Assembly (NCBI GenBank): GCA_963519305.1 | Contig: CAUQMS010000013.1 | Span: 72,906 to 136,905, forward strand | Direction: 5' to 3' | DNA length: 64,000 nucleotides | Source of the DNA: Ewingella sp963519305 | GTDB lineage: Bacteria > Pseudomonadota > Gammaproteobacteria > Enterobacterales > Enterobacteriaceae | Shown: positions 26,019 to 32,377 of the stretch, in pieces | Position numbering within the stretch: the stretch's first letter is position 1 | Layout: each line of letters starts with the position of its first letter | The notes under the pieces: generated by a model | Told to the model about the DNA's origin: nothing | The model's database searches: none | The model's input: only the letters and a program-made list of their open reading frames with translations | Translations under genes and position numbers: made by a program

Positions 26019-27148
26019 GCTTTTTCTCCGCTGAAAAGTTGTTTGAAACGCGCGGCGACAATGGCGAGCTGTGGCGGCGTTACGCTGCGCACGTCGACTT
26101 CAATCTTGCCTTCGTTGGCCCGGTAGCCACGGAAATAAATGGCGATATCGCCGTTTTTCATCGCTTCAACAATGGCTTTGGTTTTCCAGCCCAGCACCGC
26201 TTCATCGAAGGTGATCTCGGTGCGCGCAATGTCGCGCCCGGCGCTGTCCCACACTACGCGGCCAGTAACGCCTTTGATTTGATTCAGGCTCTCAATGAAT
26301 GGCGTCATCTTGTCGACCATCTCCTGACCGGTGGTTTTCGGCAGGGTAACGTAACTTTCAATCGCCTGCGTCAGGCCAAGGATGCCTTCTTTGCCAACTT
26401 TCATCGCGCGGCCAATGCCGTTGGACTGCAATTTCACCCATTCGACATACTGCTGTTTACCGAGCACCAGACCGCTGGTCGGCCCTTCGATGGCTTTCGC
26501 ACCGCTGTAAATCACCAGATCGGCGCCCATTTCGTAATAACAGGTCAGATCCTCTTCGGCTGCCGCATCCACAATCAGCGGCACGTTGTGTTCACGCGCG
26601 ACGGCGGCGGCTTCTTCAACAGACAGAATGCTTTTCTGCACGGAGTGGTGCGATTTGATGTACATAATGGCTGCCGTACGCGGCGTAATACAGGCGGCGA
26701 GCTGCGCTGGCGAGCATTCGTTGGCATATCCGGCTTCGACCACTTTGCCGCCGCCCAGCATGACCATAGTGCCTACCGGCGCGCCGAAGTTAACGTTATG
26801 GCCTTTTGGCAGTACGATATCGTGAGGTACTTCCAGCGGCGCGGCATGCAGGTTTTCCAGCAGCCACGCGTTATCTTTGACGATCACGGCAGCAACAGAT
26901 TGCGCCATGCCGGACGATGCGCAGGAGACCACCACCGCATTCTCGACACCCAACAATTTCGCAATGTACGCGCCCGTTTTATTGACCACATCTTTCATCT
27001 CAAAGAAGTGATTCAGGCCGGTGTTCACTACGTCAGCCACTTCCGGACGCGGGGTTGAAACCCCCAAAATCGTCATGCGACCGGAAGCATTAATGACCTG
27101 CTTAAGACCGTATTTCTCGTACAGCGACTGCTCAGACTTCGAAGACAT
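26015..27148 (-). CDS. dgaE: PLP-dependent ammonia lyase, DgaE family
   Basis: DgaE turns D-glucosaminate-6-phosphate into 2-keto-3-deoxygluconate-6-phosphate and ammonia. The 377-residue protein is SelA-like, fold type I PLP: Lys218 in SGAKAIEGP is the expected cofactor lysine and Asp194 in LIVDAAAEED would pair with the pyridine ring. Start at 27148 has AAGGGAA 8 bp upstream; an ATG six codons earlier lacks a site. It overlaps the amidohydrolase gene by 17 bp and dgaF by 4 bp. The exact substrate could differ from glucosaminate-6-P, since the classic dgaABCD PTS genes are absent here. Confidence 0.87.
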   Translation of the reverse strand: MSSKSEQSLYEKYGLKQVINASGRMTILGVSTPRPEVADVVNTGLNHFFEMKDVVNKTGAYIAKLLGVENAVVVSCASSGMAQSVAAVIVKDNAWLLENLHAAPLEVPHDIVLPKGHNVNFGAPVGTMVMLGGGKVVEAGYANECSPAQLAACITPRTAAIMYIKSHHSVQKSILSVEEAAAVAREHNVPLIVDAAAEEDLTCYYEMGADLVIYSGAKAIEGPTSGLVLGKQQYVEWVKLQSNGIGRAMKVGKEGILGLTQAIESYVTLPKTTGQEMVDKMTPFIESLNQIKGVTGRVVWDSAGRDIARTEITFDEAVLGWKTKAIVEAMKNGDIAIYFRGYRANEGKIEVDVRSVTPPQLAIVAARFKQLFSGEKA

Positions 27149-28271
27149 GATTTGATTTCCCTTCATCAGTTAATAGGGTAACGCCCGCTACCACGGCGGC
27201 CAGTGGCACCAGAAGCTGCTCACCGGTGACGGACTGACCTTCAGAGTCCACGAACACCTCAGGCGCATGTTGGATTTCAAACAGCGTCAGGTCGGCGTCA
27301 GCGCCAACCTCAAGGCGTCCTTTGGACGTCAGGCGGAGCGCATCGGCCACGTTACGGGTGACGCATTCGATCACCTGTTCAAGCGAAAGGCCGACGGTAA
27401 AGAATTTGGACATCACGGTCGCCAGGCTGTGTACCGGCCCGGTGACGCGGTTGCGGCAATAGATGTCAGAGCTGATAGTGTGAGGCACGATGCCCTGTGC
27501 AATCGCCAGTCTGGCGACTTCAAAGCTGAAGCTGGCGCTGCCGTGACCGACATCCAGCAACACGCCACGGCTGAGCGCGCGTTTGACCGAGTCACGCAGT
27601 ACGCCTTCCGGCGACAAAATGCGGTTGGGTTTGCCGTTGTAGCAGTGGGTGATAATGTCGCCCGAGGTCAGCAAATCGGTAATTTCATCCAGATCAGGCG
27701 GGTTGTTGCCAATGTGTACCATCAGCGGCAGATCGTTATTTTCCTGCTGGATCTCTTTGGCGCGCACCAGCGGTTTAATGCCGTTTTTACCCACCACGCT
27801 GCTGCTCATGCGCGCTTTGATGCCGATAATAAAATCAGGGTTGCGGGCGATGGCGTCGCCCACGGCCGCTTTGTCGATCTGGTTCATATCGGCCAGTTCG
27901 TTTTGCGTCACAATGCCGGTACGGGCAATATTCAAAAAGGCGAGGACGTTGGTTTTGGCCCCGCGGGTCAACTGGTAGAAATCGTCGACGTCGTTAGCGC
28001 CGGTGCTGCCTGCATCTACCACGGTGGTGACGCCGCTCGCGACGCCGATAAGATCGGGCTCGTCGTGATAAATCGGCGATTTGATGTAGCAGTGAACGTG
28101 GGAGTCAATCCACCCGGCGCTGGCGTAAACCTTACCGTGCAGGTCGAGAATTTGTGTGGCGGTCGCGCCGCTGTCGAGCTGGCCGGTGGCGGCAATTTTA
28201 CCGTCGCGGATGGCAATATCGGTCAGGCTGCCGTCGGGGCATTTTGCCTGGCGGATTATCAGATCATACAT
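27132..28271 (-). CDS. Amidohydrolase/deacetylase-family metallohydrolase (COG3964-like)
   Basis: A 379-residue amidohydrolase-superfamily enzyme. Metal ligands are visible: His58 and His60 (DSHVHC), carboxylated Lys152 (IGIKAR), His186 (MVHIGN), His209 (ITHCYN) and catalytic Asp269 (SSD). The set matches binuclear enzymes of the dihydroorotase/adenine-deaminase-like COG3964 group, some of which remove acetyl groups. Start at 28271 has GGAG 9 bp upstream; the longer frame from 28304 is unsupported. It sits just upstream of dgaE and overlaps it, so its likely job is to free the amine (deacetylation or ring opening) before DgaE acts. That role is inferred. Confidence 0.83.
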   Translation of the reverse strand: MYDLIIRQAKCPDGSLTDIAIRDGKIAATGQLDSGATATQILDLHGKVYASAGWIDSHVHCYIKSPIYHDEPDLIGVASGVTTVVDAGSTGANDVDDFYQLTRGAKTNVLAFLNIARTGIVTQNELADMNQIDKAAVGDAIARNPDFIIGIKARMSSSVVGKNGIKPLVRAKEIQQENNDLPLMVHIGNNPPDLDEITDLLTSGDIITHCYNGKPNRILSPEGVLRDSVKRALSRGVLLDVGHGSASFSFEVARLAIAQGIVPHTISSDIYCRNRVTGPVHSLATVMSKFFTVGLSLEQVIECVTRNVADALRLTSKGRLEVGADADLTLFEIQHAPEVFVDSEGQSVTGEQLLVPLAAVVAGVTLLTDEGKSNHVFEV

Positions 28272-28359
28272 ACGCTTTTCTCCGTACTCTTTTCTCAGTG
28301 GCACCAGACGCCAGAAAGAGTTCCTGACGCCTGATTTAACTGCTTATTGACTGCTGTTC

Positions 28360-29013
28360 CTACAGGGCTACCGGGTAAATCGCACCAAGGATCATTGCAC
28401 CAAGAATGGCGCCGCCGGTGATCGGTTTCTGCCAGATATAGAATCCCAGCGCACCGAGCAGTGAACCCAAACCGATTGGAATGGAGGCCGCCATTGCAGA
28501 CAGAATAATCAATGGGCCAAGGAAGCGGCCTGAAGCGTTACCGGCCCCCATCATCACGTCTGCACCGTAGGTGGAGTTACTCTGGTTGATGGTAAATTTA
28601 CGCGCCAGAATAATGATGTAACCCACTGCCAGTCCCAGAATCAGACCGGTCACCAGTGATGCCGCAAAGTTCGCGACCGGGAAGATGATCCCGGCACCCA
28701 GAAGCATAGCGGGAACGCCCAGGCCGATACCGGTCTGGATAGCGCCACCGATGTCGAGAATACCGACCAGTGAACCTTCGATAATGCGGGCAAACAGGAA
28801 GCTGGCACCGAAGGCCGCAACGGCCCCGTAAACGCCGGTATCCATGCCGGCACGCAGCATTGCGACAAACGCCACCTCGTTAAAAGCACCGATGCCATAC
28901 AGGTAGTACATGTGTGTCCCGGCAAACACCCCGGAGGAGAGTAACCCAACAAAAATCGGGAACGACCACTCGGCGTACCAGAAATTGCTTTTGGCTTGTT
29001 CTTCCATTGTCAT
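28360..29013 (-). CDS. DUF4310-family membrane protein
   Basis: A 217-residue polytopic protein with about six hydrophobic segments, starting around residue 17 (FPIFVGLLSSGVFAG) and ending GAILGAMILGAIYPVAL. Glycine-rich stretches (GILDIGGAIQTGIGLGVPA) are typical of transporter cores. It matches a family known only as DUF4310, found next to DUF4311, DUF4312 and DgaE/DgaF-like genes. No catalytic motif is visible. Most likely one half of a permease with DUF4311 (inference). An ATG at 29007 has better spacing from GGAG and may be the true start. Confidence 0.8.
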   Translation of the reverse strand: MTMEEQAKSNFWYAEWSFPIFVGLLSSGVFAGTHMYYLYGIGAFNEVAFVAMLRAGMDTGVYGAVAAFGASFLFARIIEGSLVGILDIGGAIQTGIGLGVPAMLLGAGIIFPVANFAASLVTGLILGLAVGYIIILARKFTINQSNSTYGADVMMGAGNASGRFLGPLIILSAMAASIPIGLGSLLGALGFYIWQKPITGGAILGAMILGAIYPVAL

Positions 29014-29040
29014 AAGCTCCAGTTCAATTTATTCGCGAAC

Positions 29041-29817
29041 TTACTTGCCGCTAAGAGAGTTGTGAATGCCGTTCAACCATGTCGGGACGTCCAGCATGAA
29101 AGATTGCAGCAGTTTCACATCGAAGCCGCGGAAGAACCCGCTGAGCACGAACAGCGCGATAATAGCCCCCATCATCACTCGCGTGACGTGGTTCCAGCCG
29201 CCCTCTTCTACGCCTTTACCGATCAGGATACCCAGCACCAGACCTGGCACGGCGTTACCCATGATCATCTGTGCCAGACCGCCAAAAATGGTGGCCCAGA
29301 AACCGGAACGCCGTCCTGCGTCAATCGCCGCCAGCCAGAAAATCACGGGCATGACGGTGTTAACCAACAGGTTGGCAGCCGGTACCAGCACTTTTACAGC
29401 CGTAACTTGCAGTGATGCAGGTACTGCTGACGCGGTGGTATTGAGGAAAGTGACGACAATCATGCCGATAACAGTACCGGCGATAGCCATCTTGCGCGGG
29501 TCGTGCAGGGTTTCAGCAACGTTACGGTTTTTAAACATTAACGCGGCTGCAGCCCAGTGAGGAATGATGCGATGGTCTACGTCTTGTGTGAACGAGCCTG
29601 CTGCGACAGAAGACGCCCAGGCGTTGAAGAAGAAGCCTAAACCGAACGAGAAATGCGAAGCCGGATCGCCTTCACAGGAATTTAATTCCCCAAGAGTACG
29701 AAAAGCCCCCATCCCTTGCACGTTTGGTGCGTGGAACATACGTGCAGCACCTGCACCTACGCCCACACCCACCAATCCGCCGATAATAAGCGACTTAAAT
29801 AAAATAATTAAAAACAT
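29041..29817 (-). CDS. DUF4311-family membrane protein
   Basis: A 258-residue protein with about six hydrophobic segments; the N terminus is a glycine-rich helix (IGGLVGVGVGAGAARMFH). Between helices lie conserved-looking polar stretches: GELNSCEGDPASHFSFG, QDVDHRIIPHW and DAGRRSG. The polar loop with Cys, Asp and His could bind a substrate or accept phosphate, but this is speculative. AAGGA lies 6 bp before the start. It is separated from DUF4310 by 27 bp and together they are the only integral membrane proteins of the block. Confidence 0.8.
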   Translation of the reverse strand: MFLIILFKSLIIGGLVGVGVGAGAARMFHAPNVQGMGAFRTLGELNSCEGDPASHFSFGLGFFFNAWASSVAAGSFTQDVDHRIIPHWAAAALMFKNRNVAETLHDPRKMAIAGTVIGMIVVTFLNTTASAVPASLQVTAVKVLVPAANLLVNTVMPVIFWLAAIDAGRRSGFWATIFGGLAQMIMGNAVPGLVLGILIGKGVEEGGWNHVTRVMMGAIIALFVLSGFFRGFDVKLLQSFMLDVPTWLNGIHNSLSGK

Positions 29818-29891
29818 CAGTTATCCTTGTCATTTATAGCTAACATTTTTGAGCCTGTTAATTAGGTAACGATCCCCAATGTGGCAGGCAC

Positions 29892-30188
29892 TTATTTAGT
29901 GACAAAAACTACCTGGTCAGTATTTATTGCCGTCAGATTGACGGTAATGTCTAACGCCACGTAATAACTTTTTCTCTCCCTGGCCAGAAAAAAGAACAGG
30001 AATTTTTCTCTTTTTACCGTTTCCTCGGCCGTAATTACCTTGACGTCCTGCGGCTCAATGCGCAGCAAGATATTTTGTGTCGATTTAAGAACGATTCGCT
30101 GAACCTGACTGAGCGCAGCAGAAAATGCGGCAGCCTTATTTTCGCCTTTTCCTTCAACCCGCACCGTAGTGGTTAATTGTTGCTTCAT
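29892..30188 (-). CDS. DUF4312-family small soluble protein
   Basis: A 98-residue protein with no signal peptide or membrane helix. It begins MKQQLTTTVRVEGKGENKAAAF and has a basic central part (VKREKFLFFFLARERKSYYVALDI). It matches the DUF4312 family, always encoded beside DUF4310/4311. It overlaps the SFCGS gene by one base (TAATG), so the two proteins are probably made in equal amounts and may form a complex. No catalytic residues can be named. Confidence 0.78.
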   Translation of the reverse strand: MKQQLTTTVRVEGKGENKAAAFSAALSQVQRIVLKSTQNILLRIEPQDVKVITAEETVKREKFLFFFLARERKSYYVALDITVNLTAINTDQVVFVTK

Positions 30189-30553
30189 TACGGTTGGCCG
30201 AATTTCTTGATATAAGCTTCAACTAATTTTTTACCTAGCTCTTCTTTATCCATAAATCCGAAACCTAATACATTGCAGCCTTCATTAATTGCGGTGACGC
30301 CTTCATCCACAGAGCGCATACCGTATTTGGCTTTATATCCATATTTTGTTTGCGCGGTAATTGCGCCTGCGCCGCCACTGCCACAGAAGGAGATGCCAAA
30401 GGTGGCATTTTCTGCTTTCATCACGTCGCCTAGTTTCATGTCAGCTGCAACGCCCGGTACCACAACGGCACGGCCGCCTGCGGCTTCAACACCGGCTGCA
30501 ACTTTCTGGCCTTTACCCAAACGGTCGCCGATAACAACAGTAATTTGTCCCAT
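30188..30553 (-). CDS. Glycine-rich SFCGS-family protein, possible EIIB-like phosphocarrier
   Basis: A 121-residue soluble protein named after its SFCGS motif (Cys57) in GISFCGSGGAGAIT. From memory, E. coli YhfU (DUF2620), from another PRD-linked cluster, has a similar small fold with GACNTGAGAA at the matching place. A cysteine in a glycine-rich loop is what PTS EIIB proteins use to carry phosphate, so a phosphocarrier role is plausible but unproven. Length and order (before DUF4312/4311/4310) fit a subunit feeding the membrane pair. AGAAAGAG lies upstream of the start. Confidence 0.78.
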   Translation of the reverse strand: MGQITVVIGDRLGKGQKVAAGVEAAGGRAVVVPGVAADMKLGDVMKAENATFGISFCGSGGAGAITAQTKYGYKAKYGMRSVDEGVTAINEGCNVLGFGFMDKEELGKKLVEAYIKKFGQP

Positions 30554-30605
30554 GCTCTCTTTCTCCAGATGTTTTATGAAAACTGATAGTTATGCCGATA
30601 AATAA

Positions 30606-30953
30606 TTATGAATTGTTGTCTTTCGCGACTTCAAAGTGCACCGAGAGTAAATACGCCTCCTCAATCGGTAAATTCCCGAACAGGTCAACTACCTGTTCTG
30701 CCATTCGCATAGAATCCACAGAGATTTCGTCAAACAGCTCTTTATCAACTTCAGGTAATGGCTCGCCGGTAATAGAACGTAATACCATCGCCTTAACATG
30801 TGAGGTCAACATCTGTTGCTGGACATCATTGGTATAGATATTTTCGGCATTTAACATCGCCTGAATATCTTTTAGCACTTTCTCTGTGGTTGCTTCTGCA
30901 TCTTCCAAACCAATTTGCCCTGCCGTATTAACAGATGCGGTTCCGTTATTCAC
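30606..30953 (-). CDS. Stand-alone PRD-domain protein
   Basis: A 115-residue protein that is a single PTS regulation domain. His52 (LTSHVKAMVLRSITG) and His106 (EAYLLSVHFEVA) are at the two conserved positions and the 54-residue spacing is normal. No DNA- or RNA-binding domain is attached. It resembles E. coli YhfY in design. It could be phosphorylated by HPr or by the neighbouring SFCGS protein and bind another partner. It lies 52 bp before the SFCGS gene. Confidence 0.78.
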   Translation of the reverse strand: MNNGTASVNTAGQIGLEDAEATTEKVLKDIQAMLNAENIYTNDVQQQMLTSHVKAMVLRSITGEPLPEVDKELFDEISVDSMRMAEQVVDLFGNLPIEEAYLLSVHFEVAKDNNS

Positions 30954-31233
30954 TCGCGGTTACCTCTCCTTGCCGTACAATGCTTAAAAAGCCGTTTATT
31001 TCGTCTGTCTTTACCCTAACCGCAAGGGGATTTCCTGTGTAGCCGGTTTTTTTCCAGTTCGAAGTGGAAATGTCATAGCCTAAGCGGATCACATTCTCAA
31101 AACTGAGATTAATCTGGAGATAACACTGCTTAGCCGGCAGCGGTTCAGGGTATTGCACTGGCAATAGGATTTTTAGCAGCACCGAATGAATTGTCTGGCT
31201 CTTCCCTTTTCGTCTATCAACGCCTAGTATCAA
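30946..31233 (-). CDS. Hypothetical protein at the head of the accessory operon
   Basis: A 95-codon frame that I do not recognise. It starts with TTG and has no ribosome site; internal GTG and TTG codons are possible starts. Its end overlaps the PRD gene by 8 bp, which is a normal operon arrangement and the main reason to list it. Visible features: no signal peptide, a SFENVIRLGYDISTSNW stretch and an end at GEVTASE. It may be a real small gene, a 3' remnant of a longer regulator, or chance. Confidence 0.35.
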   Translation of the reverse strand: MILGVDRRKGKSQTIHSVLLKILLPVQYPEPLPAKQCYLQINLSFENVIRLGYDISTSNWKKTGYTGNPLAVRVKTDEINGFLSIVRQGEVTASE

Positions 31234-31254
31234 AGGATAGAAGATGAAAACACT

Positions 31255-31290
31255 AACACCCCTGCGCTGATGCGCGGGGGTGTTGCTTTT
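31255..31290. terminator. 13-bp terminator-like hairpin in the leader of the accessory operon
   Basis: aacacccctgcgc pairs with gcgcgggggtgtt (one T-G pair) around TGAT. GCTTTTT follows on the plus strand, giving a full intrinsic terminator in that direction; on the minus strand a weaker AGTGTTTT follows. No plus-strand gene ends here. On the minus strand it lies just before the accessory operon and could attenuate it. Confidence 0.7.
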
Positions 31291-31297
31291 TGACCAC

Positions 31298-31310
31298 CGG
31301 CACCGTGCCG
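31298..31310. promoter_or_regulatory. Perfect dyad in the rnk/accessory-operon gap
   Basis: CGGCAC-C-GTGCCG is a perfect 13-bp dyad 54 bp before rnk and 65 bp before the head of the divergent accessory operon. It may be an operator. No regulator can be assigned from sequence alone. Confidence 0.35.
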
Positions 31311-31363
31311 ATCCCTACGTCATCCACGCAGCTGACGAGATAGAAGGAAATAGGAAAAATGCT

Positions 31364-31774
31364 ATGAGCAAACCGACCCTGACCATCAATGAGCTTGATG
31401 CAGAACGTTTAGACACCCTCCTGGCGCAGGCGGCTTATGCCAACAGCCCGGTTGCAGAGGCATTGAACGAAGAACTGGATCGCGCTGAAATCCTGCCGCC
31501 GCAGGATATGCCTGCCGACGTCGTGACGATGAACAGTAAGGTACGCTTCACGGAAGGCAAAGAAGGCGAAGAACATATCCGCACGCTGGTGTATCCGGCG
31601 GCGCTGAAAGACACTGACGAGCAGTTATCGGTGATGGCCCCGCTGGGTGCCGCGCTGCTGGGTCTGCGCGTCGGCAGCAGCATTACGTGGACTATGCCTA
31701 ACGGCAAAGAGAGCCAAATTCACGTGCTGGAGTTATTGTTCCAGCCTGAGGCCAGCGGCGAGTTACGCCGTTAA
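31364..31774 (+). CDS. rnk: Regulator of nucleoside diphosphate kinase Rnk
   Basis: Rnk is a GreA/GreB-like protein that binds RNA polymerase near the secondary channel and affects NTP metabolism. The 136-residue product has the short N-terminal coiled coil (INELDAERLDTLL) and the FKBP-like C-terminal domain with APLGAALLGLRVGSSI. Start at 31364 is chosen by the conserved MSKPTL; AGGAAA lies upstream. It is divergent from the accessory operon and convergent with cybC. Confidence 0.93.
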   Translation: MSKPTLTINELDAERLDTLLAQAAYANSPVAEALNEELDRAEILPPQDMPADVVTMNSKVRFTEGKEGEEHIRTLVYPAALKDTDEQLSVMAPLGAALLGLRVGSSITWTMPNGKESQIHVLELLFQPEASGELRR

Positions 31775-31790
31775 CAGGCCAGATAGGATA

Positions 31791-31812
31791 AGGGCTCAGC
31801 ATGCTGAGCCCT
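31791..31812. terminator. Palindromic terminator between rnk and cybC
   Basis: A perfect 22-bp palindrome (agggctcag...ctgagccct) forms a 9-bp stem with a CATG loop. Short T-rich sequence follows on both strands. It lies between convergent genes and can end both, though T tracts are weak. Confidence 0.6.
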
Positions 31813-31836
31813 GAATCTTTAAACCTTCAAAAGCCG

Positions 31837-32223
31837 TTACTTAAACTTCTTATGGTTTTCGTTACGCGTCGCTTTAAACCCTTCGGCTTCTTTCTTCGCT
31901 TCATCCAGCTTGCCGGCTTTCGCCAGTTCTGACGCTTTATCGATCTGACCGATTAAGGTATTCAGACCTTTGTGGTAATCCTGCATCTGCGGACTATTGG
32001 CGTCCTGACCTTTCAATTTTGGCGGCGTGGATTTTTTGGCATCCTCAGCAGCCGCTTTCATATTGGAAAGACCCGCGGTGAAATCGTTGGCGTTATCTGC
32101 TTTAAGCACCTTACCGTAGTTATCGGCAATAGTGTCCATGTCCGCTTCCAAATCTGCCGCCAGTGCGACCGTGCTGCTGCCTAACATTGCTACCACTGCT
32201 AAAGCCATCAGTTGTTTACGCAT
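31837..32223 (-). CDS. cybC: Cytochrome b562
   Basis: A periplasmic four-helix-bundle haem protein of uncertain physiological role. The signal peptide ends STVALA|ADLE. Mature Met7 (ADLEADM) and the C-terminal His (TRNENHKKFK) are the two haem iron ligands. The gene is complete here, unlike E. coli K-12 where the reading frame is interrupted. Start at 32223 has a GAGA site at 6 bp; the ATG two codons earlier overlaps that site. Confidence 0.93.
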   Translation of the reverse strand: MRKQLMALAVVAMLGSSTVALAADLEADMDTIADNYGKVLKADNANDFTAGLSNMKAAAEDAKKSTPPKLKGQDANSPQMQDYHKGLNTLIGQIDKASELAKAGKLDEAKKEAEGFKATRNENHKKFK

Positions 32224-32377
32224 ATACATTCTCGCTTGTTTTAAGTCTTATTGGATAAAACGACATTACTTATAGGGCTTATTCAAAATAAGCGGAGAGG
32301 GAGCAAAGTGGCATTACTTTTTTGTAAAGAATTGACGCAGCGACCGGGCAGCCGCTGCGTGGGGGAAAACAACGGGA

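Noticed and set aside
25826..27058. 410-codon plus-strand open frame opposite dgaE
   Set aside because: It is a mirror of the GC-rich dgaE codons, has no family match or ribosome site, and dgaE itself is clearly real.
27267..28334. 355-codon plus-strand open frame opposite the amidohydrolase
   Set aside because: The opposite strand encodes an enzyme with complete metal ligands; the long antisense frame has the His/Gln/Arg-rich composition typical of shadow frames.
31291..31363. Sigma-54 promoter for the accessory operon, since Salmonella dga is sigma-54 dependent
   Set aside because: No convincing TGGCAC-N5-TTGC pair is present on the minus strand, and the regulator lacks an AAA+ sigma-54 activation domain.
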